Assembly (NCBI GenBank): GCA_028279545.1
Contig: JANQNN010000017.1
Coordinates: 59,294 to 123,293, forward strand
Reading direction: 5' to 3'
From: Nitrosopumilaceae archaeon
Lineage (GTDB): Archaea; Thermoproteota; Nitrososphaeria; Nitrososphaerales; Nitrosopumilaceae
Length of the DNA stretch: 64,000 nucleotides
The notes under the pieces were generated by a model that saw only the letters and a list, made by a program, of their open reading frames with translations, was not told the DNA's origin and searched no databases. Made by a program: the position numbers and the translations under genes. Every line of letters begins with the position of its first letter. Position 1 is the stretch's first letter. This document shows positions 42,798-51,902 of the stretch, piece after piece.

Positions 42798-43643
42798 ATG
42801 AGGAGAGATGATATCTTGTCTAGTCCCCTAGCGGAATATTCATTAAAAAATTTATTGCCAGAAACTCTTACCCATTCTCTTAGCATTTTTATTGAAAAAG
42901 ATAAAGAAGTTTGGGTTGTCGCAGGAATGCTTGCTCAATATTTAGAATCAATAACGGATTCTGTATTGGTACTAGACGATAGTAAACCAGTAGGAGTTGT
43001 AGGTGGAAAGGAAATCATGGATAATCTTTTGAAAAATCCTACTTCAAGTCTATTTTATGGAACCAAAGTTGAAGAAATAATGGAATTAAATCCATTGATA
43101 GTCTATGAAGAAACTAAATACAAAGATCTAATGACGCAATGGCAAAAAAGAGGTAGGGCATATGCCACAATAGAAAATGAGTGGGGGTTTTATTCTGCAA
43201 TTTCTGCGAAAAAAATCTTAGAAATTGGAATGAGATGCACAACAAATTTGTCAATCACAGATTTACCCCAAAAACCACAAGTAACTTTTAAAAAAGAAGA
43301 TTCTATTGGAGCAATAATAAAATCAATGTTTGAAAATAAAACAAGAAAAATATTACTCGAAAATTCAACCATGTATATCAACGACAGAATAATTATTGAA
43401 ACAATAACAGAAAAAATGAGACATCTAAAAGATATGGATCATTTTTTAGAAATGCCTGCAAATCCGATAGAATTAGAAGAGGCAAAAGTAATTTTTGATG
43501 ATTTAAAAATAAACGAAGTATCTGCCATGATGCATGATATGGAACATCCCTATGTAATTTACAAAGAATGGTTAGTAACGCCTTGGGATATTTGTAAAAT
43601 TCTTCTTTCAAAAGATATTACCGAATACCCAATTACAGCTTGA
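42798..43643 (+). CDS. CBS-domain-like protein
   Basis: The 281-residue protein has a CBS-type core, S-V-L-V-L-D-D-S-K-P-V-G-V-V-G-G-K-E, with a second, weaker half near residues 165-205 and a third candidate at the end. CBS pairs bind adenosine nucleotides and regulate partners. No catalytic domain is attached. It follows the TPR/CFI-box gene by 48 bases and may be part of the same transcription unit. Confidence 0.7.
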   Translation: MRRDDILSSPLAEYSLKNLLPETLTHSLSIFIEKDKEVWVVAGMLAQYLESITDSVLVLDDSKPVGVVGGKEIMDNLLKNPTSSLFYGTKVEEIMELNPLIVYEETKYKDLMTQWQKRGRAYATIENEWGFYSAISAKKILEIGMRCTTNLSITDLPQKPQVTFKKEDSIGAIIKSMFENKTRKILLENSTMYINDRIIIETITEKMRHLKDMDHFLEMPANPIELEEAKVIFDDLKINEVSAMMHDMEHPYVIYKEWLVTPWDICKILLSKDITEYPITA

Positions 43644-43753
43644 AAAATCAGATTCAAAAATTCTTAAAATTTATTTTTAATAAAGGAAATAAAATAACCA
43701 AATTTTTCTACTTTCAATTTAAAAGAATAAGAAGGTATGAAATTAAGAAAAGG

Positions 43754-43765
43754 TTTTATTTTATT
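43754..43765 (+). promoter_or_regulatory. TATA box of the P-II gene
   Basis: TTTTATTTTATT is centred about 23-25 bases before ATG 43782, consistent with a leaderless transcript that separates this gene from the CBS gene. Confidence 0.5.
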
Positions 43766-43781
43766 AGGATCTACATAATAT

Positions 43782-44114
43782 ATGAAAAAAATCGAGGCGA
43801 TAATAAGAAGCTCAGTTTTACCTGAAATCCAAAATGAGTTGATAAATCAGGGAATTCCTACCTTTACTGTCTACCAGGTACAGATAACGGGAATTCATAA
43901 ATTTCATGAAGGATGGAGAAATAAAACAAGCGACTTATTGCCCAAGGTGAAAATTGAGATTCTTTGTGATGATAAAGATGAGGAAAAAGTAATAGATACA
44001 ATCCAGGAAACCGCAAGAACAGGAGAAAAGGGAGACGGAGTTGTGTTTACTTATAATATTAATCAGCTTGTAAAGATAAAAACTGGCGCAAAAGATTCAG
44101 CGGCCTTGAATTGA
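43782..44114 (+). CDS. P-II family signal protein with a shortened T-loop
   Basis: The 110-residue protein starts M-K-K-I-E-A-I-I-R and has D-L-L-P-K-V-K-I-E-I and the ATP-binding B-loop G-E-K-G-D-G-V-V-F, so the P-II/GlnB fold is clear. The T-loop (about residues 38-50) is about three residues shorter than in GlnB/GlnK, and the modified Tyr at position 51 is missing. P-II trimers sense ATP/ADP and 2-oxoglutarate. No ammonium transporter is next to it, so the target is open. Confidence 0.85.
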   Translation: MKKIEAIIRSSVLPEIQNELINQGIPTFTVYQVQITGIHKFHEGWRNKTSDLLPKVKIEILCDDKDEEKVIDTIQETARTGEKGDGVVFTYNINQLVKIKTGAKDSAALN

Positions 44115-44210
44115 TATTGGTGAATTTTTTCCTCAAAATCATTAATTTTTAGAAGGTAATCTAATTTGGACAAATTTGAGTTTAAAAGGTAGATATTATC
44201 AAAAACAAGT

Positions 44211-44738
44211 GTGCACCAAACAGAAGCTAGAAAAATCCTAAAAGATGCGCCCATAATGTGGAGAAGAATTAATTCTATTGGAATAATTCTTGATTGTAAT
44301 TCAACTTATGCTAGTAATCTTGGTTATGCAAAGTCAGAAATTTTAGGTAGGCCCATTTTTGAACATGTCCCAAAAGAATCATGGAATGAAATGAATGACT
44401 CCCTGAAAAAATGGTTTGAAACAGGAGAGGTTACACATAGAAGAATCGTCTTTAAAAGGCAAGATAACAGCACATTTCCGGCTCTCCTTCATGCAGCTAG
44501 TTTGTATGATGAAAAAAATAACTTGCTAGGAAGTAATACCGTGATTTTTGATCTTGAAAAAATAGATGAAAAAAAAATCAAAGAATATAGAGAATTTTTT
44601 AAAAATGCAGAAGCCAAATTAGATGAAATTTACACTGATTATCAAAATCTAGATGAAAATGAAAAATCTGAATTTGATGGATTAAAAAAAATGTTTGATT
44701 TATTATCAGCAACTAATCTTGATGAATTAAAAGATTAA
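44211..44738 (+). CDS. PAS-domain sensor protein
   Basis: The 175-residue protein has a PAS fold: I-N-S-I-G-I-I-L-D-C-N-S-T-Y-A, G-Y-A-K-S-E-I-L-G-R-P-I-F, and later F-P-A-L-L-H-A-A-S-L-Y. A helical C-terminus follows without a kinase domain. It starts at GTG 44211. It may sense redox state, light or small molecules and pass the signal on by protein contact. It is convergent with the acetyl-CoA synthetase gene, one base apart. Confidence 0.85.
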   Translation: MHQTEARKILKDAPIMWRRINSIGIILDCNSTYASNLGYAKSEILGRPIFEHVPKESWNEMNDSLKKWFETGEVTHRRIVFKRQDNSTFPALLHAASLYDEKNNLLGSNTVIFDLEKIDEKKIKEYREFFKNAEAKLDEIYTDYQNLDENEKSEFDGLKKMFDLLSATNLDELKD

Positions 44739-44739
44739 A

Positions 44740-46662
44740 TTAATTATTTTTTCCTTTTATCGACTTTTGTAATTCTTGAAACATAGACTGGATTTCAGTA
44801 ACTGCAGTCCCATCATCAAGTGTGCTAACATCCCCAATTGTCTCATTATTGGCAATTGTTTTTAGCAATCTCCTCATAATTTTACCACTACGAGTCTTTG
44901 GCAATTTTGATACAAAATAGATTTGTTTGGGAGTAGCAATTGCGCCAATATCATTTCTTATTTTTTCAAAAATTTCTTTTTCTAAAAGGCTAGAATTTTT
45001 TTCAACGTCTTCAACTAAAACAGCAAAAGCAATTATCACTTCACCTTTGACTTCATCGGGAATTCCACACACAGCAGCTTCGGCCACATCGTCATGTGAA
45101 ACAATACAACTTTCAAGTTCGGCAGTCCCTATTCTGTGGCCAGCAACTTTAAGAACATCATCAGCTCTACCTAATAACCAAAAATATCCATCTTCATCTA
45201 TTTTTGCATAATCACCTGAATAGTATGAGTTTTGAAATTTTGACCAGTACGCATTTTTGTATTTTTCATCATCACCCCACAAAGTCAAAAGCATTCCGGG
45301 CCATGGTTTTTTGATAATCAAGTATCCCTTTGTGTTTGGAGATACTTCATCCCCATTCTCATCGACAACTGAAATAGTAACTCCTGGAATGGGTCGGGTT
45401 CCAGAACCAGGTTTTAAAGGAATGGTTTCAATTCCAGGTAAAGCAGAAATCAGCATTCCGCCTGTTTCAGTTTGCCACCAAGTATCAATAATTGGACATT
45501 TTTCTTTTCCAATAGTTCTAAAATACCACTTCCATACTTCAGGATTAATTGGTTCTCCCACTGTTCCTAAAAGACGAATTGTTGATAAATCAAAAGAGTT
45601 TGGAATATCATCTCCAAACTTCATAAACATTCTCAAGGCCGTAGGAGTTGTATAGAAAATAGTGGCTTTGTATTTTTGAATTATACTCCACATTCTTGAT
45701 GGATCAGGGTAATCAGGTGCTCCTTCATACATTATCTCAGTTGCACCATGCAACAGGGGACCATATACAACATAACTATGTCCTGTTACCCATCCAATAT
45801 CTGCAGTACAAAAAAAGACATCAGAATCCTTAATATCAAAAGCCCATCCAAAAGTAGAATTCAAGTGTGTAAGATAACCACCAGTGCCATGCAATACCCC
45901 TTTGGGTTTTCCAGTAGTACCTGATGTATACAAAATGTATAATGGATGAGTACTTTCAAGTTTTTCAGGTTCACATGTTTCTGAAGAATCTTTCATCAAA
46001 TCACTCCAAATCAAATCTTTTGATGATAATTCAATTGGTTCTTTTGTTCTTTCAAGAACAATAACATGCTCAATAAATTCTAGATTTTGAATTGCTTCAT
46101 CTACAACTTCTTTTAGTTTAACAATTTTTCCTCGTCTGTAACCGCCATCAGAAGTAATTACAATTTTTGATTTAGAGTCTTCAATTCTTCCTCTCAATGA
46201 TGCAGAGCTAAAACCAGAAAACACAACCGTATGAGTAACTCCAATTCTGGAACAAGCCAACATTGAAATTGGAAGTTCTGGTACCATCGGAAGGTAAATT
46301 GTGACTCTATCTCCTTTTTTTATTCCTAAAGATTTTAGAACGTTTGCAAATTTTTGTACCTCAACCCACAAATCCTTGTAGGTTAGAATTTTAGATTCTC
46401 CAGATTCACCTTCCCAGATAATTGCCGGTTTTTCAGCCTTGTTATTTTGGTGGACGTCTAAAGCATTGTAAGATGCATTTATCAAACCTCCCTCAAACCA
46501 TCTTGCAAATGGAGGACTCCATTCCAAAGTTTTATTCCAAGGAGAAAACCAAGATAGTTTTTTTGCTTGTTCTTCCCAAAATGAGATAAAATCAGAAACG
46601 GAATTTTCCCTTATTTCAGGATAATCGTTTCCAAGACCGATTTTAAAAACGTCTGCCAACAA
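44740..46662 (-). CDS. acsA: AMP-forming acetyl-CoA synthetase
   Basis: The 640-residue enzyme activates acetate (or propionate) with ATP and CoA. Motifs: [12 protein letters not shown] (ATP loop), [10 protein letters not shown] (acyl pocket with the Trp found in acetate-specific enzymes), Y-x-x-G-D-Y-A and [10 protein letters not shown] with the catalytic Lys. The length is normal for AcsA. It starts at TTG 46662. Carbon fixation by the 3-hydroxypropionate/4-hydroxybutyrate cycle needs acyl-CoA ligases, but those are usually ADP-forming, so this enzyme more likely serves acetate salvage. Confidence 0.92.
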   Translation of the reverse strand: MLADVFKIGLGNDYPEIRENSVSDFISFWEEQAKKLSWFSPWNKTLEWSPPFARWFEGGLINASYNALDVHQNNKAEKPAIIWEGESGESKILTYKDLWVEVQKFANVLKSLGIKKGDRVTIYLPMVPELPISMLACSRIGVTHTVVFSGFSSASLRGRIEDSKSKIVITSDGGYRRGKIVKLKEVVDEAIQNLEFIEHVIVLERTKEPIELSSKDLIWSDLMKDSSETCEPEKLESTHPLYILYTSGTTGKPKGVLHGTGGYLTHLNSTFGWAFDIKDSDVFFCTADIGWVTGHSYVVYGPLLHGATEIMYEGAPDYPDPSRMWSIIQKYKATIFYTTPTALRMFMKFGDDIPNSFDLSTIRLLGTVGEPINPEVWKWYFRTIGKEKCPIIDTWWQTETGGMLISALPGIETIPLKPGSGTRPIPGVTISVVDENGDEVSPNTKGYLIIKKPWPGMLLTLWGDDEKYKNAYWSKFQNSYYSGDYAKIDEDGYFWLLGRADDVLKVAGHRIGTAELESCIVSHDDVAEAAVCGIPDEVKGEVIIAFAVLVEDVEKNSSLLEKEIFEKIRNDIGAIATPKQIYFVSKLPKTRSGKIMRRLLKTIANNETIGDVSTLDDGTAVTEIQSMFQELQKSIKGKNN

Positions 46663-46756
46663 TAAGTCAAAGTAGAATCAGGTTTCTAAATGTTAACTAA
46701 ATTCACGTTGGTTTTTTTGGAAAATTAATTAAATACTTCCTCGTCAGATTTTTGTT

Positions 46757-46933
46757 ATGGCAAAAAGTATAAGCAGTGCAGATGTTGGAGCCGATTGCAG
46801 TTGGTCAGCTAGTTCTGAAACTGAAGAGCAATTAATGGAAAAAGTAGCCCAACATGCAAAAGAAGGTCATCCAGGTTTAGAGATCACTCCTGAATTGATT
46901 GCCAAAATAAAATCTCATATAAAAGACGTCTAA
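46757..46933 (+). CDS. DUF1059 family small protein
   Basis: The 58-residue protein starts at ATG 46757. It has D-V-G-A-D-C-S-W-S-A-S-S-E-T-E-E, typical of the DUF1059 family, then a helix with H-A-K-E-G-H-P-G. TTAATTAAATAC near 46724-46735 gives a plausible TATA box. The function of the family is unknown. It is divergent from acsA. Confidence 0.8.
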   Translation: MAKSISSADVGADCSWSASSETEEQLMEKVAQHAKEGHPGLEITPELIAKIKSHIKDV

Positions 46934-46944
46934 ATCCTTTTTTC

Positions 46945-47045
46945 AAAGATACCTCCTCAAAAGTGGAGGCACCTGAAATTTTTAACTAGTTTACGTGAGC
47001 TTTGCGCCTTCCAGCTAACACCGTGAGATGTCTCTGACTCAATAA
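46945..47045 (-). ncRNA. Candidate structured RNA in a GC-rich island
   Basis: These 100 bases are far richer in GC than their surroundings and code for nothing obvious. On the minus strand a TATA-like TTTTAATATTC (about 47064-47074) stands about 25 bases before 47045, and the segment ends at a hairpin with arms GGAGG/CCTCC (46952-46956 and 46965-46969). The direct repeat CGTGAG occurs twice 34 bases apart. The strand is uncertain. No known family (SRP, RNase P, tRNA, riboswitch) was recognised. Confidence 0.35.
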
Positions 47046-47076
47046 TCCGTATAGGTAAAAAGAATATTAAAAATTC

Positions 47077-47119
47077 TAGGACAAAGAAGAACCACTCTTG
47101 GCTAAATTTTTTTGTCCTA
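47077..47119. repeat. Inverted repeat in the convergent intergenic region
   Basis: TAGGACAAA (47077-47085) and TTTGTCCTA (47111-47119) pair over nine bases around a 25-base loop. It lies between the candidate RNA and the 3' end of the TrmB-like gene. It may be a terminator or part of an RNA. Confidence 0.45.
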
Positions 47120-47232
47120 AAAAGTCAGATCAATTTAAAAAAAAGCCAAAAAATGATTGAAGATTATTTTAAAAAATTATTATTTTATGAAAAATTTTAA
47201 TATCTAAATTTTAGTTGGTTAAATTGATATAA

Positions 47233-48081
47233 CTAAAGTGCTTTTGATTTTGCCCACATTAAATCAAAAAGAACTTTTTTTGAATAAATCATTGCTTCAG
47301 AATTTGTCCACATTGCAGTTAGGTTTTCTTTTCCAGACTCAAAGTTTTTCAAAAAGAAAAGTACTTCTTCATTATCCTTAACGACAAAACACATCTTACC
47401 TTTCATCGTACTTGGAATCTTTTTGACATTTGAAGTGTCAATTTCATCAAATACATATTGTGTTCTTGCCGAAGAATCAGTCAGTATTTCCAAATTTACA
47501 TCTGATTTATCAAGAGGTTCTAAAAAGTTTGCATGGTAAAATTTTAGGAAATCTTTTTCATTTCCCATTATTTTAAATTCTTTTTTTGTATTAATTATCA
47601 TATCATTGATCTTTCCATAAATTTGGTTATCTCCTTGTAACATTTGGAATTTATCTTCCTTTATTTCTGTGGGTTCATTGTGGAAGTTTGGAATAGAATC
47701 CCAGATTTTGGTTAGTTCTTTTTCTTGAATTTCAAGTTTCTTGACACGTTCCTTTTCTGTGTCTACCATTGATTTAATAGCATTGGTTAATTTTACTGCT
47801 GAAAATTTAATTGGATGTTGAAATGTTGCAGAAACCACACCTTTGTTTTGCAGTGTAGTTAGAAGGTGATATGTTTCGGTTCTTGGCAATTTTAGTGCTC
47901 GACAAACTTCAGGAGCAGTTTTTGAACCATATTTTCCTAAAAATATGTAAACCTTACACTGGTTAGCAGTAAGCCCAAATTTTGAAAACTGTACTTGTAA
48001 TTGATCAACGGATTGTTTGTGTTCATAGGAACTTGATTCCGGGTCGTTTTCGAATATTGTTACTTGTTGTGTTTCAGTCAT
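47233..48081 (-). CDS. TrmB-type transcriptional regulator
   Basis: The 282-residue protein has an N-terminal winged helix (L-T-A-N-Q-C-K-V-Y-I-F-L-G-K-Y-G then R-T-E-T-Y-H-L-L-T-T-L-Q-N-K-G-V-V), a coiled coil near 105-130, and a C-terminal phospholipase-D-like sensor domain of about 130 residues. TrmB proteins are dimers that often sense sugars or metabolites and control their own neighbourhood. The promoter region is packed with GATC palindromes that could be its operator. Confidence 0.85.
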   Translation of the reverse strand: MTETQQVTIFENDPESSSYEHKQSVDQLQVQFSKFGLTANQCKVYIFLGKYGSKTAPEVCRALKLPRTETYHLLTTLQNKGVVSATFQHPIKFSAVKLTNAIKSMVDTEKERVKKLEIQEKELTKIWDSIPNFHNEPTEIKEDKFQMLQGDNQIYGKINDMIINTKKEFKIMGNEKDFLKFYHANFLEPLDKSDVNLEILTDSSARTQYVFDEIDTSNVKKIPSTMKGKMCFVVKDNEEVLFFLKNFESGKENLTAMWTNSEAMIYSKKVLFDLMWAKSKAL

Positions 48082-48437
48082 TTTTTCTCTGAGGATTGTA
48101 CGATCGAAGGGTAGGATTTATGATGATCAAGTCAACAAGATCTGATCGATCTGATCGTATTTTCGATCAATTTATTCCTAGGACAAACTATTATTTTTTA
48201 AAATCTTTCTTTTTGAGCCTAGAAACCTTCTCAAAAATTCCTAAAATCTCCTTTTTTTAATTTTTTTATAATTGAAAAAAAATATTACGATCGCAAAATA
48301 TCAAAAAATCCCCTATTTTTTGAATTTTTAGGGATTTTCTGTCTTATTAAAATACGAAAAAAACGAAATATTTTCGATTTTAAAAATTTTGATGAACCAG
48401 AGGAAACAAATCAATAAAAATAAAAATTTTAAAAAAA
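48082..48437. promoter_or_regulatory. Intergenic region upstream of the TrmB-like gene
   Basis: The region separates the trmB-like gene from the end of cdvA, both on the minus strand. Its first 90 bases hold a cluster of GATC sites. The rest (48190-48430) is AT-rich with long A and T runs and no convincing gene. One more GATC lies in TACGATCGCA at 48289. Confidence 0.5.
48102..48168. repeat. GATC-rich array, candidate operator
   Basis: Seven GATC words occur within 67 bases (48102, 48125, 48139, 48144, 48148, 48153 and 48165). Within it GATCTGATC is repeated directly at 48139-48147 and 48148-48156. Chance would give about one GATC in several hundred bases of such AT-rich DNA. It lies 20-90 bases before the TrmB-like gene. 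Confidence 0.6.
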
Positions 48438-49328
48438 TTATTGTGCTTCCATTCTGGCTAGCCAATCGTTATCATCAGGAGAGTCTTTGGAAGTTACCGG
48501 TTTCACCTGTTGAGGTGGCTCTTTAAATTTAACTGAAGCTTCGGCTTCTACCGGAGCTTTTGGAATCGATGGTATTTCCTCAGCTTCTGTAGGGGTGATA
48601 AAAGTTGAGGGGATTGGTTCGTTAATAGGTGCCTCAGGAAGTACTGTCGGAACAGTTGGTGATTGTTCAGACTTATCAAGATATGTTACGGCCGAATCCT
48701 GAAGAACTTGTTGGGAAGGGGTTGTTGCAGTTTGTGCATCAATATTAAGATCTGAAATTCTTTTTTGTACATTTGAAATTTCTGCCGTTTCGTGAGTGAT
48801 ATGCTCAATTAGCTGAGTTGTGCATGTCTTCACAGTTTCAAATGTAGCAGCAGATATTTCATCACTTTTGTGTTGCAACTTTGCATCAAATACCAACAAT
48901 TTAGCAGATTTCAATTGTTCATCTAACTCTGCTAGTCTCTCATCTAGTTTTGCTTTAATTTGTCGTTCTGTTTCATCTAATGTTACAAGCTTCGACTTGT
49001 ATTTTTCATGAATGATTTCAGCGTCATCTTTCATATCGTCATTGTCAGAAACAATGTCAATCAAAGCCTTGAGACGACGGAGAGTTAGCTGTTTTTCACG
49101 AATTAGTCTTTGAGAATCTAATCTCCATTTTGGAATAAAAATAACAACATCGCCTTGACTTACCAGTTGATCAAATTGGATTTGCTGTAATCCTTGAGAA
49201 CCGCAGTCAACACCCACCGTTTGGATGCTTCCATCAATGTCTGTCATTGTTCCAATGACTTTACCCATGAAGGTACCGTACATGTCTTTGACGTTTTTAC
49301 CGATTATATCGATATCGTCGTGGGGCAT
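48438..49328 (-). CDS. cdvA: Cell division protein CdvA
   Basis: The 296-residue protein starts with a PRC-barrel-like domain, I-I-G-K-N-V-K-D-M-Y-G and V-I-F-I-P-K-W-R-L-D-S, a good match to crenarchaeal CdvA (I-G-Q-K-V-K-D-V-Y-G). A coiled coil (about 75-195) follows, then a Pro/Glu/Ser-rich linker and a short C-terminal motif D-W-L-A-R-M-E-A. CdvA recruits the ESCRT-III-like CdvB to the division site, so the end motif may be the CdvB-binding element. cdvB and cdvC are not in the window. Confidence 0.88.
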   Translation of the reverse strand: MPHDDIDIIGKNVKDMYGTFMGKVIGTMTDIDGSIQTVGVDCGSQGLQQIQFDQLVSQGDVVIFIPKWRLDSQRLIREKQLTLRRLKALIDIVSDNDDMKDDAEIIHEKYKSKLVTLDETERQIKAKLDERLAELDEQLKSAKLLVFDAKLQHKSDEISAATFETVKTCTTQLIEHITHETAEISNVQKRISDLNIDAQTATTPSQQVLQDSAVTYLDKSEQSPTVPTVLPEAPINEPIPSTFITPTEAEEIPSIPKAPVEAEASVKFKEPPQQVKPVTSKDSPDDNDWLARMEAQ

Positions 49329-49461
49329 GTTTAGAATGGAGGGATTTGTATAACCTACAGGGTGTTAGAAAGGTTACCCGATTAGGTAAGATTTTTTTTA
49401 CTAACTAAACCTCCATAAAGGCTTTAGAAATTTTAAAATTGAAAGCCAGAAATAGCAAAGT

Positions 49462-49752
49462 ATGATTCAAAGAGAAGAATTAGAGCAAATTTTGAACTTT
49501 GTCTCAAAAAGGTGGATAGACATAACCAAAGATCCCGAAAATAGAGCCATGCAAACCTTACCAAGTAATTTTTGGATGAACTCAGTTGGTGGAAAAGCAG
49601 GAAAAGGAAGATGGATTACCATGTTGATGTATACAGAAAATGAAACTGATGCAGATGTATTCAAAGACGTTCTGTTGAAGTGGCAAGCAAAAGGAATGCA
49701 AACACAAAGAGACCAACCTCCCGATCTAATTCAAATTGGAAAAAAGAAATAG
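49462..49752 (+). CDS. Conserved hypothetical protein
   Basis: The 96-residue protein has a mixed fold with L-P-S-N-F-W-M-N-S-V-G-G-K-A-G-K-G-R-W and a basic end. No family was recognised. It is divergent from cdvA (133 bases between starts) and 11 bases before the double-ThyX gene, so it is probably cotranscribed with the latter. Confidence 0.65.
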   Translation: MIQREELEQILNFVSKRWIDITKDPENRAMQTLPSNFWMNSVGGKAGKGRWITMLMYTENETDADVFKDVLLKWQAKGMQTQRDQPPDLIQIGKKK

Positions 49753-49763
49753 ACTATTAATAA

Positions 49764-51404
49764 TTGACAAACTTTACAAATTTGTTGTCCGAGTTTACAG
49801 CTAGCGAGAAAAAAATTCTGTCAAGCCATTTTTCAAATACAGACGGCGACGTTTTTGCAATAATAACACCAAGACAAGTAGATCGGGGAGCTTTGATGTC
49901 AAGATATAGTAGAACCAATAAAAGCATGAGAAGAATATTTTTAGATGAATTTTTAAAAAATAAAAACAGAGGCGAAGAATTTTACGAAAGAGTTCTTCTG
50001 GAATATGGCGATGATTCTGTTGCAGAGTTGGGTGAAGCACAAATTGCAATTGAAGGGTTGTCAAATATTGCGGTAAAAAAAATTGAGGATAGAAGAATAG
50101 GATTATCTTATTTAGAAAAATCATCTAGATATGTTGCATGGAATAAAAAAATAAATGGTCAATACCAATTTTATAAAGATTCAGATTTAATGAGTTCACG
50201 TTTTGCCGATTCTTACATTGATGCATGTAATTTTTCCTTTAATGTATATTCTAAAAATATTGAACCCATGATAAACTATGTGAGAGAAAAATATCCAATT
50301 GAAAAATATTTTTTTAAAGATTCACAAGATGGAAAAGAAAAAGTTTTTTCAAAATTAAAAAACGAAAATGATATAAAAACTGCTAATATGATTTACAAAG
50401 GATCAACAAAAGCAAAAGCACTTGACATTCTTCGAGGTCTCTTACCTGCATCTACTTTAACAAATGTTGGCATTACAGGAAACGGTCGTTCTTTTGAATA
50501 TCTTTTAACGATTTTGTTTTCCTCAAACTTAGAAGAAGAGCGAAAATTAGCCTCAAAAATTAAAAAAGAATTAGATTCTACTATTAGGGCTTTTGTAAGA
50601 AGGTCTGATGACAAATATGGAAAAGCCCTTCAAAAATATTTGAATCAAGTAAAAACAATATCAAAATCTATCGTTAAAAAAGAAATAAAACCCAAATCAA
50701 CTGTTGGAAAATTAACTAAATTAGTAGATTGGGAACCTGAAAAAAAATCCATTGATAAAATTATTACAAGTTTAATGTATGAACAATCTCCAAGTACCTC
50801 GTATCAAAATATTTTATCTCAAGTAAAAAAAATGTCCTTTGAGAAAAAATTAAAGATAATAAAATCGATGGTAAATTTAAGGGGTAACCGAAGACATAGG
50901 CCTAGTCGTGCTTTTGAAACTGTCTATTACACATTTGACCTATTAAACAACTTTGGAATGTTTAGGGATTTTCATAGACACAGAGCCCTTACACTTGAAC
51001 GACAACTTCTTACAACAGACCACGGGTATAATACTCCAAAAGAAATTCAGGTTTTGGGAATCGATAAAGAATACAATGAGTGCATGTCTAATACAAAAAT
51101 AACTTTTGAAAAAATTAAAAAAAAATATCCAGAGCAAGCTCAATATGTTGTAAATTTTGCTTTTAATTATCCATACTTTATGAAATTTAATCTAAGAGAA
51201 GCATGTCATTTAATTGAACTAAGGACCGTTCCTCAGGGACATGTAGATTATAGACAAGTTGCACAACAAATGTACAAACAAATTAACAAGGTTCATCCCA
51301 GCTTGAGTCAAATAATAAAATTTGTAGACCTTAAAGAATATGATCTAGAAAGATTTGAATCAGAAAAAAGAACTCAAGAAAAGAAAAAGTCATTAAAAAA
51401 ATAA
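49764..51404 (+). CDS. Duplicated ThyX-like (FAD-dependent thymidylate synthase superfamily) protein
   Basis: The 546-residue protein consists of two ThyX-like halves. The first has [11 protein letters not shown] in the place of the FAD-binding S-x-R-Y segment. The second has [12 protein letters not shown], like the ThyX R-H-R motif with altered Ser. Canonical ThyX has 200-250 residues and forms a tetramer, so this is a fused pair with divergent motifs. It may be a thymidylate synthase or an unrelated flavoenzyme. It starts at TTG 49764. MsrB and homoserine dehydrogenase follow on the same strand. Confidence 0.78.
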   Translation: MTNFTNLLSEFTASEKKILSSHFSNTDGDVFAIITPRQVDRGALMSRYSRTNKSMRRIFLDEFLKNKNRGEEFYERVLLEYGDDSVAELGEAQIAIEGLSNIAVKKIEDRRIGLSYLEKSSRYVAWNKKINGQYQFYKDSDLMSSRFADSYIDACNFSFNVYSKNIEPMINYVREKYPIEKYFFKDSQDGKEKVFSKLKNENDIKTANMIYKGSTKAKALDILRGLLPASTLTNVGITGNGRSFEYLLTILFSSNLEEERKLASKIKKELDSTIRAFVRRSDDKYGKALQKYLNQVKTISKSIVKKEIKPKSTVGKLTKLVDWEPEKKSIDKIITSLMYEQSPSTSYQNILSQVKKMSFEKKLKIIKSMVNLRGNRRHRPSRAFETVYYTFDLLNNFGMFRDFHRHRALTLERQLLTTDHGYNTPKEIQVLGIDKEYNECMSNTKITFEKIKKKYPEQAQYVVNFAFNYPYFMKFNLREACHLIELRTVPQGHVDYRQVAQQMYKQINKVHPSLSQIIKFVDLKEYDLERFESEKRTQEKKKSLKK

Positions 51405-51431
51405 TAAATAATCTTAAAAATTAAAAAAAAC

Positions 51432-51830
51432 ATGAAAGACAAAATTGTAAAAAAGCCAGAGGAGTGGAAAAAAGAATTAACTCCTGAGCAGTATAACATT
51501 TGCATTAACAAAGGAACCGAACCCCCATTTACAGGAAAATATTGGGACACTAAAGAGAAGGGAATTTACAAGTGTACTTGTTGTGGGGAACCATTATTTG
51601 ATTCAAATACAAAATTTGATTCAGGAACTGGTTGGCCAAGCTTTTTTGATCCCATATCTGATGAAAAAATTGAGTATGTTTCAGATACATCTTTGGGAAT
51701 GGTTCGAACTGAGGTTAACTGTAATAAATGCGGTGCCCATTTAGGTCATGTATTTGATGATGGTCCAAAACCCTCTAACCTTAGATATTGTATTAATTCA
51801 GTTTCATTATCCTTGCAAAAAGAAAATTAA
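51432..51830 (+). CDS. msrB: Peptide-methionine (R)-S-oxide reductase MsrB
   Basis: The 132-residue enzyme reduces methionine-R-sulfoxide in proteins. Two zinc pairs are present, C-T-C-C-G-E and C-N-K-C-G-A, along with [15 protein letters not shown] and the catalytic Cys in R-Y-C-I-N-S. The length is typical. It lies 27 bases after the double-ThyX gene on the same strand. Confidence 0.96.
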   Translation: MKDKIVKKPEEWKKELTPEQYNICINKGTEPPFTGKYWDTKEKGIYKCTCCGEPLFDSNTKFDSGTGWPSFFDPISDEKIEYVSDTSLGMVRTEVNCNKCGAHLGHVFDDGPKPSNLRYCINSVSLSLQKEN

Positions 51831-51902
51831 GTGACCGTAATTTAATAAAACCGACATGAATAAAACATCAAATCATATTACTTTTGAAAGGAAAGATAAA
51901 TT

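Noticed and set aside
43640..43825. Frame of 61 codons between the CBS and P-II genes
   Set aside because: Phe/Ile/Lys/Arg-biased product of AT-rich DNA. It runs across the start and promoter of the P-II gene.
48820..49011. Plus-strand frame inside cdvA
   Set aside because: It lies opposite the conserved coiled coil of CdvA and shows no independent motif.
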